This document shows positions 25,066 to 33,433 of a DNA stretch of 64,000 bases, piece by piece. Made by a program: the position numbers and the translations under genes. This stretch comes from Pedobacter soli (GTDB lineage: Bacteria; Bacteroidota; Bacteroidia; Sphingobacteriales; Sphingobacteriaceae). The DNA lies in NCBI RefSeq assembly GCF_900101435.1, contig NZ_FMZH01000015.1, forward strand, positions 32,659 to 96,658. The letters run 5' to 3'. How positions within the stretch are numbered: position 1 is the first letter of the stretch; every line of letters starts with the position of its first letter. The notes beneath the pieces were generated by a model. The model was not told the origin of the DNA. It saw nothing but the letters and a program-made list of their open reading frames with translations, and searched no databases.

Positions 25066-25106
25066 GTCATGCTGATCCGATAGCTATCGGATTTATTTCA
25101 GCATCT
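25065..25106. repeat. Dispersed palindrome 'tgctgatccgatagctatcgga', copy 2
   Basis: A second copy of the 22717 element, in the same orientation, directly 3' of the purA terminator. Confidence 0.75.
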
Positions 25107-25118
25107 CTTGCATTTATA

Positions 25119-26399
25119 CTAGTGCAACTCTAAAGTTTGTGCCCTGTCTGGCCCTACTGAAAGGAATTTGATTGGCACTTGCAATTCTTTTTCTAAGAAA
25201 GCAATGTATTCAGTTAGTTTAGCAGGGATTTCGTCAACCGAAGTGATTTTAGTTACGTCAGTTGCCCAACCATCAATTGCTTTTAAAACTGGTTTTGGCT
25301 CGATAGAAATGATATCATAAGGCATGTAATCAATCGTTTCGCCATTATATTCGTAGTGTGTACAAGCATAAATGGTATCGAAAGTATCCAGAACATCGGC
25401 TTTCATCATAATTAACTCGGTAACACCGTTTAACATGATGGCGTATTTTAAAGCAGGAAGATCAATCCAGCCGCAACGGCGGGCACGGCCTGTAGTAGCA
25501 CCAAACTCATGACCTAAGGCACGTAAGTTCTCACCAACTTCGTTATCTAATTCAGTTGGGAAAGGACCACCGCCAACACGTGTGCAGTAAGCTTTGAAAA
25601 TACCATAAACCGCACCAACTTTATTAGGGGCAATACCTAAACCGGTACAAGCGCCTGCAGTTGTGGTATTGCTTGAAGTTACGAAAGGATAAGATCCGAA
25701 ATCAACATCCAATAAAGTTCCTTGTGCACCTTCTGCTAAAACAGCTTTTCCTTCTTTCAGGTAACCGTTTACAAAGTGCTCGCTATCTACGTGCGGAATG
25801 TTTTTTAAGAATTCAATAGCTTCGAAGAAAGCAGCTTCTTTTTCGGCCAGTTCATATTCAAAACCTTCGTAGTGCGAAAGAATTTCAGTGTGTTTTTCTA
25901 CCAGTTTGGCATAACGCTCTTTAAAATCAGGTAGGGTAGTATCGCCAACACGTAAACCGTTACGTCCAGTTTTATCCATATAAGTCGGACCGATACCTTT
26001 TAACGTAGAACCAATTTTGTTTTTACCCATGCGCGCCTCATTGGCTGCATCTAATAACTGGTGACTTGGTAAAATTAAGTGTGCTTTACGGGCAATAACC
26101 AGTTTGCCTTCGGCAACCGGATCATGACCAGCTTTTTTTAAATTATCTAATTCTCTTTTTAAGATAATAGGGTCTATTACTACACCATTTCCGATCAGGT
26201 TCATGGTTTTTTCGTTAAAAATTCCTGATGGGATGGTATTTAAAACGAATTTTTTGCCATCAAACTCTAAAGTATGTCCGGCATTTGGGCCGCCCTGAAA
26301 ACGGGCTATAAGATCATATTTTGGACTTAGTACATCAACGATTTTTCCCTTTCCCTCATCGCCCCATTGCAGGCCGAGAAGTACATCTACTTGCGTCAT
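25119..26399 (-). CDS. purA: Adenylosuccinate synthetase
   Basis: First committed step from IMP to AMP: IMP + Asp + GTP to adenylosuccinate. 426 residues, full length. The P-loop-like 'LLGLQWGDEGKGKIVDVL' (residues 8-25), 'ARFQGGPNAGHTL', 'GSTLKGIGPTYMDKTGRNGLRVGD', 'LAEGAQGTLLDVDFGSYPFVTSSNTT' and 'TTGRARRCGWIDLPALKYAI' are all intact. It is the last gene of the rsh-fur-purA minus-strand cluster. Confidence 0.98.
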   Translation of the reverse strand: MTQVDVLLGLQWGDEGKGKIVDVLSPKYDLIARFQGGPNAGHTLEFDGKKFVLNTIPSGIFNEKTMNLIGNGVVIDPIILKRELDNLKKAGHDPVAEGKLVIARKAHLILPSHQLLDAANEARMGKNKIGSTLKGIGPTYMDKTGRNGLRVGDTTLPDFKERYAKLVEKHTEILSHYEGFEYELAEKEAAFFEAIEFLKNIPHVDSEHFVNGYLKEGKAVLAEGAQGTLLDVDFGSYPFVTSSNTTTAGACTGLGIAPNKVGAVYGIFKAYCTRVGGGPFPTELDNEVGENLRALGHEFGATTGRARRCGWIDLPALKYAIMLNGVTELIMMKADVLDTFDTIYACTHYEYNGETIDYMPYDIISIEPKPVLKAIDGWATDVTKITSVDEIPAKLTEYIAFLEKELQVPIKFLSVGPDRAQTLELH

Positions 26400-26437
26400 T
26401 ATTTAATAAATTAAGCTGGTTTTATTAGTATTATAAT

Positions 26438-26935
26438 TTAATTTGTTTCCAGATTTGCTGCTGTAGCAGCACTTTCATTCACTTTGTTAGCCATGCTGCA
26501 ATCAGAGCAGAAGCCATAAAGGTTTAACGAATGGTGCTTAACATCAAATTTTAAAAGATCACCAACCATGGTTTGGATCTGGTGAATACGTGGGTCGCAG
26601 AATTCTACTACTTTACCGCATTCGATACAGATTACGTGATCGTGCTGGCGGTAACCATAAGATTTTTCGAATTGCGCCATGTTTTTACCAAACTGGTGTT
26701 TGGTAACTAAATCGCATGAAACCAGTAACTCCAGCGTGTTGTAAACCGTTGCACGGCTAACGCGGTACTTTTGATTTTTCATGTGGATGTACAGGGTTTC
26801 TACATCAAAGTGGTCGTTTCTTGAATATATTTCTTCCAATATAGCGAAACGCTCTGGTGTTTTACGTAGATTTTTGTTCTCTAAATAAGCTTCAAAAATC
26901 TTGCGAACGAGCTCATTTGTTTTTTGTTCAGACAT
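26438..26935 (-). CDS. Fur-family metal-dependent repressor
   Basis: 165 residues from the ATG at 26935 (MSEQKTNELVRKIFEAYLENK). An N-terminal winged helix ('LRKTPERFAILEEIYSRNDHFDVETLYIHMKNQKYRVSRATVYNTLELLVSCDLV') is followed by a dimerisation/metal domain ('YGYRQHDHVICIECGKVVEFCDPRI', 'HHSLNLYGFCSDCS'). That gives two CxxC pairs for structural zinc and His ligands for the regulatory metal. Whether it is Fur (iron), PerR (peroxide) or Zur cannot be fixed by eye. It lies between rsh and purA, a conserved neighbourhood in the phylum. Confidence 0.92.
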   Translation of the reverse strand: MSEQKTNELVRKIFEAYLENKNLRKTPERFAILEEIYSRNDHFDVETLYIHMKNQKYRVSRATVYNTLELLVSCDLVTKHQFGKNMAQFEKSYGYRQHDHVICIECGKVVEFCDPRIHQIQTMVGDLLKFDVKHHSLNLYGFCSDCSMANKVNESAATAANLETN

Positions 26936-26989
26936 AGTTTTTAAACTCCATTCAAAGGTAGTCAATTAGTTTGATTGTTCGAGGGGTTA

Positions 26990-27122
26990 GATTGTTTAAA
27001 TGTTGTAATAAGTGCGTAGTCCGAAAGTCAGAGGTCGGGAGTCAGAAGTTTAAAATTTAAAAAACTTGTGACTTAGCCTAGAAACTTTGACTTCCGACTT
27101 CGGACTGCAGACTTCCGACTAT
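26990..27122. repeat. Short direct/inverted repeats of the gtccgaagtc word
   Basis: Words gtccgaaagtcagaggtcgggagtcagaag (5' half) and cttccgacttcggactgcagacttccgac (3' half) are inverted relative to each other around an AT-rich centre. This gives a long imperfect hairpin between fur and rsh. It is non-coding and may be an attenuating or dispersed element. Confidence 0.6.
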
Positions 27123-29330
27123 TTATGCATCAAACCTCGTAACTCCGGTAACACCTCTAACTTTTAATAAATTCTTAATCAGGTTTTCTAAATGTTCGGT
27201 ATCGTTTACGAAAATCATAATCGATCCGTCAAATATCCCTTCGTTGGTATCAACCGTAATCGAGCGCATATTTACCTTAAAATCGGTAGAAATAACCCGG
27301 GTAATATTGTTAATTAAGCCCACATCATCAATACCCACAATGCGTAAACCGGTTAAGAAAGTAAGTTCCTGCTGCTTATTCCATTTGGCCTTAACTACTC
27401 TATAACCGTAATTAGACATGAGCTGAGCAGCATTCGGGCAATTGGTTCTGTGGATTTTTATCCCTTCGCTAACCGTTACAAAACCAAACACATCGTCGCC
27501 AGGAATCGGGTTACAACATGCTGCTAGGGTATAATCTATTTTTTGCTGGTCTTCACCAATCAATAAAATGTCGTTTTCCGAGCCCTTTATTTTGTTTTTA
27601 ACCATATCAACCGTTAGGTTTTCTGGTCGTTCAGGCGCACGGCTTTCTACTTCTTTTTCGCTCGACAGGTATTCTTTAATGTCTTTCAGCTCAATTTTAC
27701 CTAAGGCAACATTTACGAAAAGCTCCTGTGTTGATGGCAGTTTGAAGAAATAACTCAGTTTTTGAATGTTATCAGTATTGTAGGTGATTTTTAGCGATTT
27801 CATTTTCCGCTCTAAAATCTCCTTACCATTTTCGGCAATTTTCCGTTTTTCTTCCTTTAATGAAGATTTGATTTTTGATTTCGCCTTTGCGGTAACTACG
27901 GTATTGAGCCAGTCTTCTTTAGGTGTTTGCTTGCTTGAGGTAATGATTTCTACCTGATCCCCATTTTGCAGCTTGTAAGAAATAGGTACGAGTTTGTGGT
28001 TAACCTTGGCACCAATACAGGTTGCACCTACATCGGTATGGATTTCGAAAGCAAAATCTAAAGCGGTGGCGCCCAGCGGTAGCTGGATTAAAGCTCCTTT
28101 TGGGGTGAAAATGAAAATCTCATCAGAAAAGAGGTTCATTTTAAAATCATCAAGGAAATCTAAGGCATTGGCTTCAGGATTGCTCAGCATTTCGCGTACT
28201 TTCTGAATCCATTGGTCAAGCCCGTTATCGTTGCTCGATTCTTTGTATTTCCAGTGTGCCGCGAAACCTTTTTCGGCAATTTCGTTCATTCTTTGGGTAC
28301 GGATTTGTACTTCTACCCACTGACCACGTGGCCCCATTACGGTAGTGTGTAGACTTTCGTAACCATTTCCTTTTGGCGATGAAACCCAGTCGCGCAAACG
28401 ATCAGGATTGGGACGGTATAAATCGGTTACAATCGAATAGGCTTTCCAGCAGTCTGCTTTTTCATTTTCTGGTGCCGAATCGAGGATAATCCGGATGGCA
28501 AAAAGATCGTACACCTCCTCAAATGGGATGTTTTTCTTTTTCATTTTATTCCAGATGGAATGGATCGATTTTGGCCTGCCGTACACATCAGCAACCAGGC
28601 CTTGTTCGTGCACAATTTCATCAATCGGCTCTACGAACTTTTTGATAAACAGCGCCCGTTCTGCTTTTTTCTCGTTAAGTTTCTTGGCAATAAACTTATA
28701 AGTATCAGGATCGAGATATTTCATGGAAAGATCTTCGAGCTCTGATTTTATGGCATATAAACCCAAACGATGGGCGAGGGGTGCATATAGATAAATGGTT
28801 TCTGATGCGATTTTAAGTTGCTTGTGTCGCGGCATAAAATCCATCGTCCGCATGTTGTGCAGGCGGTCGGCCAGTTTAATCAAAATTACCCTTACATCAT
28901 CTGCCAGGGTAAGCAGCATTTTACGGAAGTTTTCGGCCTGTAAAGAGCTGTTGGTATCAAAAACGCCCGAAATTTTGGTTAAGCCATCTATAATTTTGGC
29001 GGTTTTCTTGCCAAATTCACGTTCAATATCTTCGAGTGTAATGTCGGTATCTTCTACCACATCGTGCAGCAGCGCACACACAATAGAGGTAGTTCCCAAA
29101 CCAATTTCTTCGGCGGCAATTTGGGCAACGGCAATAGGATGATAAATATAAGGCTCGCCCGATTTACGGCGCATATCTTTATGGCTTTCGAGTGCCATAT
29201 CAAAAGCTTTGCGGATTTCTTTCTTATCGCCCTTTTGTAAAGTAGATTTACTGGCGCGTAATAATGCCCTGTATCTTTTAAGAATCTCTTGCTTTTCTGC
29301 CTCTAAATCAATCACTAACTCTGTTTTCAT
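27123..29330 (-). CDS. rsh: Bifunctional (p)ppGpp synthetase/hydrolase (RelA/SpoT homologue)
   Basis: Stringent-response enzyme. 735 residues in the long-RSH order. The HD hydrolase domain spans about 45-200, with H64 and H89-D90 in 'ALLHDVVEDTD'. The synthetase domain spans about 235-350 ('VYGRPKSIHSIWNKMKKK', 'DLFAIRIIL', 'GYESLHTTVMGPRGQWVEVQIRT'). TGS lies at about 405-465, followed by a helical/zinc-finger-like region ('CCNPIPGDDVFGFVT') and a C-terminal ACT domain (~660-735). The HD residues look intact, so hydrolysis is expected. It heads the rsh-fur-purA cluster, which fits purine-nucleotide control. Confidence 0.96.
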   Translation of the reverse strand: MKTELVIDLEAEKQEILKRYRALLRASKSTLQKGDKKEIRKAFDMALESHKDMRRKSGEPYIYHPIAVAQIAAEEIGLGTTSIVCALLHDVVEDTDITLEDIEREFGKKTAKIIDGLTKISGVFDTNSSLQAENFRKMLLTLADDVRVILIKLADRLHNMRTMDFMPRHKQLKIASETIYLYAPLAHRLGLYAIKSELEDLSMKYLDPDTYKFIAKKLNEKKAERALFIKKFVEPIDEIVHEQGLVADVYGRPKSIHSIWNKMKKKNIPFEEVYDLFAIRIILDSAPENEKADCWKAYSIVTDLYRPNPDRLRDWVSSPKGNGYESLHTTVMGPRGQWVEVQIRTQRMNEIAEKGFAAHWKYKESSNDNGLDQWIQKVREMLSNPEANALDFLDDFKMNLFSDEIFIFTPKGALIQLPLGATALDFAFEIHTDVGATCIGAKVNHKLVPISYKLQNGDQVEIITSSKQTPKEDWLNTVVTAKAKSKIKSSLKEEKRKIAENGKEILERKMKSLKITYNTDNIQKLSYFFKLPSTQELFVNVALGKIELKDIKEYLSSEKEVESRAPERPENLTVDMVKNKIKGSENDILLIGEDQQKIDYTLAACCNPIPGDDVFGFVTVSEGIKIHRTNCPNAAQLMSNYGYRVVKAKWNKQQELTFLTGLRIVGIDDVGLINNITRVISTDFKVNMRSITVDTNEGIFDGSIMIFVNDTEHLENLIKNLLKVRGVTGVTRFDA

Positions 29331-29416
29331 TTGTATTTTTTGCGTAAAAATTGCGTCTTATTTATGAATAAAACTTATATTAGTTCTGTGGAACAACTAA
29401 TATATGAAATAACACC

Positions 29417-29424
29417 TAACTTTG
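29417..29424 (+). promoter_or_regulatory. -7 promoter element for the DUF4294 operon
   Basis: TAACTTTG, an exact -7 match, 15 bases before the ATG at 29440. It would drive DUF4294, the peroxidase-like gene and bshB1. Confidence 0.45.
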
Positions 29425-29439
29425 TAAAAGTATAAATTT

Positions 29440-30054
29440 ATGAAAATTAAAGGGCTCTTTTTTCTTTGTATTGTAATGATTTATGGTGTTTCACTGCAGG
29501 CGCAGGAACCAGCTGCCCCGGTATTTCCTAAATTAGGTAAGAACGATACAATAAGAGTAGCCTCTACGAACGATAATGGGATCATGATTCCATGGATGCA
29601 GTTGCAGGATGTGACGATATTCGCCCCGCGGATATGGAAATCTCCGGCCGAGCAGGCAGCTTACAATCGTTTAAGGTACAATGTGTTAAAAGTAATGCCC
29701 TATGCTTTGTTTGCCAAACGCAGGTATGAGCAACTGGAGCAGGATTTAGCCAAAACGGCAGAAAAAAAGGAACAAAAACAACTGGTTAAACAATGTGATA
29801 AAGAAATTAAAGACATGTTTAACCGCGAAATAAAGGAATTAACGATTACCCAGGGACAGATTTTAACGAAACTGATTGATCGCGAAGTTGGCCGCACTAC
29901 CTACGATATTGTTAAACAGACTAAAGGTGGCTTTGCCGCGTTTTCATATCAGATTGTTGCCCGTGTGGTTGGCCACAATTTAAAAAGCACTTACGATCCG
30001 ACGGAGGATAGGGATATCGAATCCATTATCCGCACTTCGGGTTTTTATCAATAA
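29440..30054 (+). CDS. DUF4294 protein, secreted
   Basis: 204 residues with a signal peptide (LFFLCIVMIYGVSLQAQ). The DUF4294 core is 'NGIMIPWMQLQDVTIFAPRIWKSPAEQAAYNRLRYNVLKVMPYALFAKRRYEQLEQDL', then a coiled, lysine-rich helix and 'LTITQGQILTKLIDREVGRTTYDIVKQTKGGFAAFSYQIVARVVGHNLKSTYDP'. Function unknown. It is 7 bases upstream of the peroxidase-like gene. Confidence 0.88.
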   Translation: MKIKGLFFLCIVMIYGVSLQAQEPAAPVFPKLGKNDTIRVASTNDNGIMIPWMQLQDVTIFAPRIWKSPAEQAAYNRLRYNVLKVMPYALFAKRRYEQLEQDLAKTAEKKEQKQLVKQCDKEIKDMFNREIKELTITQGQILTKLIDREVGRTTYDIVKQTKGGFAAFSYQIVARVVGHNLKSTYDPTEDRDIESIIRTSGFYQ

Positions 30055-30061
30055 AATAATA

Positions 30062-30574
30062 ATGCAGGAAAGCATTCCGAATATTTATCCCTTTAAGGTT
30101 AAGAAAATTAATGGCGAAGATCAGCCTTTATCTGCCTACCGGAATAAAGTAGTACTCATCGTAAATACCGCATCAGCCTGTGGCTTTACCCCGCAACTGA
30201 AAGAATTACAGCAATTGAAAGACGAAATCAATCATCCCGACTTCGAGATATTAGGTTTCCCTACCAACGATTTTGGTCAGCAGGAGCCTTTGGATGGTAA
30301 CGATATCACCTCCTTTTGCGAAGTTAATTATGGAGTTCAGTTTCCGGTTTTTGATAAAATAATGGTGCGTGGCAAACTGATGCATCCACTTTACCAGTTT
30401 TTGAGCGATAAAAAACAAAACCATAAACTGAGTTCGAAACCCCGCTGGAATTTTCATAAATACCTGCTAAACCGAAATGGCGAACTGGTAGATTTTTATC
30501 TGCCTTTTACCAAACCTTTAAGTACAAAAATCAAGAAGAAAATTCAGCAACTGCTGAATCAAAATGCCCGTTAA
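30062..30574 (+). CDS. Glutathione-peroxidase-family thiol peroxidase
   Basis: 170 residues. Catalytic Cys40 lies in 'VNTASACGFTPQLKELQQL', with no selenocysteine. The downstream family blocks 'FEILGFPTNDFGQQEP' and 'KPRWNFHKYLLNRNGELVDFYLPFT' are present (Gln and Trp of the triad). Bacterial members usually use thioredoxin rather than glutathione. Its operon position next to bshB1 raises the possibility of bacillithiol-linked reduction, which is inference. Confidence 0.92.
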   Translation: MQESIPNIYPFKVKKINGEDQPLSAYRNKVVLIVNTASACGFTPQLKELQQLKDEINHPDFEILGFPTNDFGQQEPLDGNDITSFCEVNYGVQFPVFDKIMVRGKLMHPLYQFLSDKKQNHKLSSKPRWNFHKYLLNRNGELVDFYLPFTKPLSTKIKKKIQQLLNQNAR

Positions 30575-30579
30575 AACTT

Positions 30580-31296
30580 ATGAAATTAGATATATTAGTT
30601 ATAGCCGTTCATCCTGACGATGCTGAGCTTTGCTGTTCAGGAACAATTTTAAAACATATTGCACAAGGTAAAAAGGTTGGTATTGTTGATCTTACCCGTG
30701 GCGAGCTGGGTACACGCGGTACTGCCGAAACCCGTGATGAAGAAGCTGCAGATTCGGCCAAAATATTAGGATTGCATGTGCGCGAAAATCTCGGTATGCG
30801 CGATGGCTTTTTCCAGAATGATGAGTTCCATCGTTTAGAGGTGGTTAAAGTGATCCGTAAATATCAGCCTGAAATTATTTTAAGTAATGCTTTGGAAGAT
30901 CGTCACCCAGACCATGGAAGGGCAGGTGACCTGGTTTTCGATTCCGTATTTTTATCGGGTTTGCCTAAAATTGAAACGGTTTTAAATGGTGTTAAACAGG
31001 AAGCGCACCGCCCGAGGTTACTTTTACAATACATTCAGGACCGTTATTTAAGGCCTGATATTATTGTTGATATTTCTGATCATATGGATACCAAAATCAA
31101 ATCGATTCAGGCCTTTAAAACACAGTTTTATAATCCGGATGTAGCAGGTCAGCAGACTTATATCTCCTCTCCAGAGTTTTTTGAAAGTGTAATTGGCCGT
31201 GCAAGAGAATTCGGAAAGAGTATAGGCGCCACTTTTGGCGAGGGTTTTACTTCTAGGAAATTGTTAGGTGTTGATAACCTGTTTGACTTGAGATAG
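30580..31296 (+). CDS. bshB1: Bacillithiol biosynthesis deacetylase BshB1
   Basis: Removes acetate from N-acetylglucosaminyl-malate in bacillithiol synthesis. 238 residues of the LmbE/PIG-L fold. Zinc ligands lie in 'VIAVHPDDAELCCSG' (H11, D14) and the distal 'EDRHPDHGRAGDLV'. 'TRGELGTRGTAETRDEEA' and 'YISSPEFFESVIGRAREFGKSIGATFGEGF' are BshB1-specific blocks. It is 5 bases after the peroxidase gene. bshA and bshC are not in the window. Confidence 0.94.
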   Translation: MKLDILVIAVHPDDAELCCSGTILKHIAQGKKVGIVDLTRGELGTRGTAETRDEEAADSAKILGLHVRENLGMRDGFFQNDEFHRLEVVKVIRKYQPEIILSNALEDRHPDHGRAGDLVFDSVFLSGLPKIETVLNGVKQEAHRPRLLLQYIQDRYLRPDIIVDISDHMDTKIKSIQAFKTQFYNPDVAGQQTYISSPEFFESVIGRAREFGKSIGATFGEGFTSRKLLGVDNLFDLR

Positions 31297-31302
31297 CAAA
31301 GT

Positions 31303-31480
31303 TATTCTTAACCATGTAAGAAATATAAGGCAACATAAGTTTATGTGTACTCTTATGATTTATGAGGTTAAGACGCTATCAACTCCAATATTTTGAGACA
31401 GCGAAGCTAAATTTAACCATATAAGAAATATCAGGCATAAGTTTTATGTCCTTTTATGACTTATATGGTTAAGATGTCAT
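31303..31480. repeat. Two copies of a hairpin repeat (ttaaccatataagaaatat...)
   Basis: Two imperfect direct copies lie at about 31309-31375 and 31413-31476. Each opens ttaaccat(a/g)taagaaatat and closes gactta(t)atggttaag, so each can fold on itself. The interval downstream of bshB1 shows no gene. Confidence 0.7.
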
Positions 31481-31556
31481 TGAACTGGCAAGTCTCATAG
31501 CGCCCGTCCATCTGAACAAAATCATGCCTTATTTGTTATTCTGAAAACGAATAATA

Positions 31557-32918
31557 ATGGCGAATATATTTTCTTCTCTCAAAAACGCGTACAAGCTTTT
31601 TAAACATGTAGATTTTGATAAGTTAGATGCCTTGTCGAAAAAGGTCGATCTGCCTAAAATGGTCGAAACAATTTCTAACCTGGACGATAAACAAATCCAG
31701 GGGATGATGAAAATGATGGGTGGAGGGCAGAAAAAGAAAGAATTGCCACCTATTGAAGGCGATTTTTATCATTTGGGCGATGAAGCATTAAAAGATGAAG
31801 ACCGTGAGCTCCAATTAAAAGTGCGCGCCTTTTTAGAAAAGGAAGTTAAGCCGATTGTAAACCAGTATTGGAACAGGGCCGAGTTTCCTTTTGAAATTAT
31901 TCCCAAACTTGCTGAACTAAATATTTGCGGATTAACTTATCAGGGGTATGGCTGCCCGGGAAAATCTAACCTGATGGAAGGTATCTTAGCCATGGAAATG
32001 GCCAGGATTGATACCTCTATTTCTACTTTTTTTGGTGTGCAAAGCGGATTGGCCATGGGCTCTATTTATTTGTGTGGATCGGAAGCGCAAAAGCAGCAGT
32101 GGTTGCCTTTAATGCAACAGTTTAAAATTATCGGCGCATTTGGTTTAACTGAACCTGAAGTAGGCTCAGCTGCGGCTGGAGGCTTAACTACAACCTGTAA
32201 AAGGGTAGGTGGGAAATGGATTTTAAACGGGCAGAAGAAATGGATTGGTAATGCAACCTTTGCCGATATACTGGTGATCTGGGCAAGGGATGAAGAAAGT
32301 AGTGAGGTAAAAGGCTTTATTGTTAAAAAGGATAATCCGGGTTTTGCAGTAGAAAAAATGCAAAATAAAATGGCACTCCGCATTGTGCAGAACGGGCTCA
32401 TTACTTTAACCAGTTGCGAGGTAGAAGAGGCAGATCGTTTGCAAAATGCCAACTCATTTAAAGATACGGCAAAGGTTTTACAGATGACCCGTGCAGGTGT
32501 AGCCTGGCAAGCGGTTGGCTGTGCCCGTGGTGCCTACGAAAATGCGCTTGATTATACCCGCACACGTAAACAGTTTGGAAAGCCAATTGCGTCTTTCCAG
32601 CTGATTCAAAACCATTTGGTAGAAATGTTATCGAATTTAACTGCGATGCAGACCCTGTGTTTTCGATTATCTCAGTTGCAGGACCAGGGCTTGCTTAAAG
32701 ATGAGCATGCATCATTAGCCAAGGTTTTTTGCTCATTACGTACGCGCGATGTAGTAAGCAAGGCACGTGAGGTAATGGGCGGTAATGGTATTTTGCTAGA
32801 GTATAATGTGGCCCGTTTTGTTGCCGATGCAGAGGCTATTTACTCTTATGAAGGTACCAAAGAGATTAATACGCTGATAGTTGGGCGGGCAATAACAGGT
32901 TTTTCGGCTTTTGTTTGA
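31557..32918 (+). CDS. Acyl-CoA dehydrogenase (glutaryl-CoA dehydrogenase-like)
   Basis: FAD-dependent alpha,beta-dehydrogenation of an acyl-CoA. 453 residues, ~60 longer than usual because of a helical N-terminal extension ('SLKNAYKLFKHVDFDKLDAL...GMMKMMGGGQKKK'). The core is complete: 'GAFGLTEPEVGSAAAGGLTTTCKR', 'NGQKKWIGNATFADI', 'RIVQNGLITLTSCEV', 'YTRTRKQFGKPIASFQLIQ' and 'EVMGGNGIL'. The catalytic base is Glu432 in 'IYSYEGTKEINTLIVGR', the position used by glutaryl-CoA and isobutyryl/plant ACX4-type enzymes. It is monocistronic. Lysine 6-aminotransferase lies 0.8 kb away, and a link to lysine/glutarate breakdown is possible but unproven. Confidence 0.9.
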   Translation: MANIFSSLKNAYKLFKHVDFDKLDALSKKVDLPKMVETISNLDDKQIQGMMKMMGGGQKKKELPPIEGDFYHLGDEALKDEDRELQLKVRAFLEKEVKPIVNQYWNRAEFPFEIIPKLAELNICGLTYQGYGCPGKSNLMEGILAMEMARIDTSISTFFGVQSGLAMGSIYLCGSEAQKQQWLPLMQQFKIIGAFGLTEPEVGSAAAGGLTTTCKRVGGKWILNGQKKWIGNATFADILVIWARDEESSEVKGFIVKKDNPGFAVEKMQNKMALRIVQNGLITLTSCEVEEADRLQNANSFKDTAKVLQMTRAGVAWQAVGCARGAYENALDYTRTRKQFGKPIASFQLIQNHLVEMLSNLTAMQTLCFRLSQLQDQGLLKDEHASLAKVFCSLRTRDVVSKAREVMGGNGILLEYNVARFVADAEAIYSYEGTKEINTLIVGRAITGFSAFV

Positions 32919-32928
32919 TTAATCTAAT

Positions 32929-33022
32929 GGTTTGTGTCTTCACAGACCATATATAGATATAGTATAATTAGAGTTGATCCAGCCCCTTGGAGTGCTTATT
33001 TCGGTCTGTGAGGACACAGACC
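32929..33022. repeat. 20-bp terminal inverted repeat element (MITE-like)
   Basis: The arms ggtttgtgtcttcacagacc (32929-32948) and ggtctgtgaggacacagacc (33003-33022) match at 18 of 20 positions as inverted repeats, around a 54-base AT-rich centre. Each arm also contains a smaller palindrome (gtctgtg...cacagac). It is non-coding. Confidence 0.75.
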
Positions 33023-33029
33023 GATAGGG

Positions 33030-33431
33030 TTAAAAAGGATGCTTATTAAACGCCACCTGACTCATGGCGCTTTTTTCGTACAAGGCAATGCAATTTTTGT
33101 TAAAAACCGGATCAAAATTTACTTCGCCGGGTTGTAAGCTTTGCGGAACATTGGCATTTTGCATAAAGAAGTACACTTTGGTATTTCCATATTTGGTATG
33201 GGGCATTAAATTGCCATAATCTTCGAGCTCCTTCCAAACTGTATCTTTAACCGTTACCACATAAATGCGTTGCACCGGACCGGTATTGTTGGCGTTCCTG
33301 TACTTCACAATTTCTTTGAAACCAGCTTTCATATCCTCAATTCCGGGTTGGTTAAAAGTGTCTTTAACCATAAAGAAAACCAGAATTAAAACAATTGCGG
33401 TAATGGTATAAATAAGAGATTTTCTGCTCAT
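33030..33431 (-). CDS. Small membrane-anchored protein of unknown function
   Basis: 133 residues with an N-terminal membrane anchor (LIYTITAIVLILVFFMVK) and a soluble domain ('IEDMKAGFKEIVKYRNANNTGPVQRIYVVTVKD', 'GNTKVYFFMQNANVPQSLQPGEVNFDPVFNKNCIALYEKS'). No family recognised. It begins 2 bases after the lysine 6-aminotransferase stop, so it is the second gene of that unit. Confidence 0.72.
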   Translation of the reverse strand: MSRKSLIYTITAIVLILVFFMVKDTFNQPGIEDMKAGFKEIVKYRNANNTGPVQRIYVVTVKDTVWKELEDYGNLMPHTKYGNTKVYFFMQNANVPQSLQPGEVNFDPVFNKNCIALYEKSAMSQVAFNKHPF

Positions 33432-33433
33432 GC

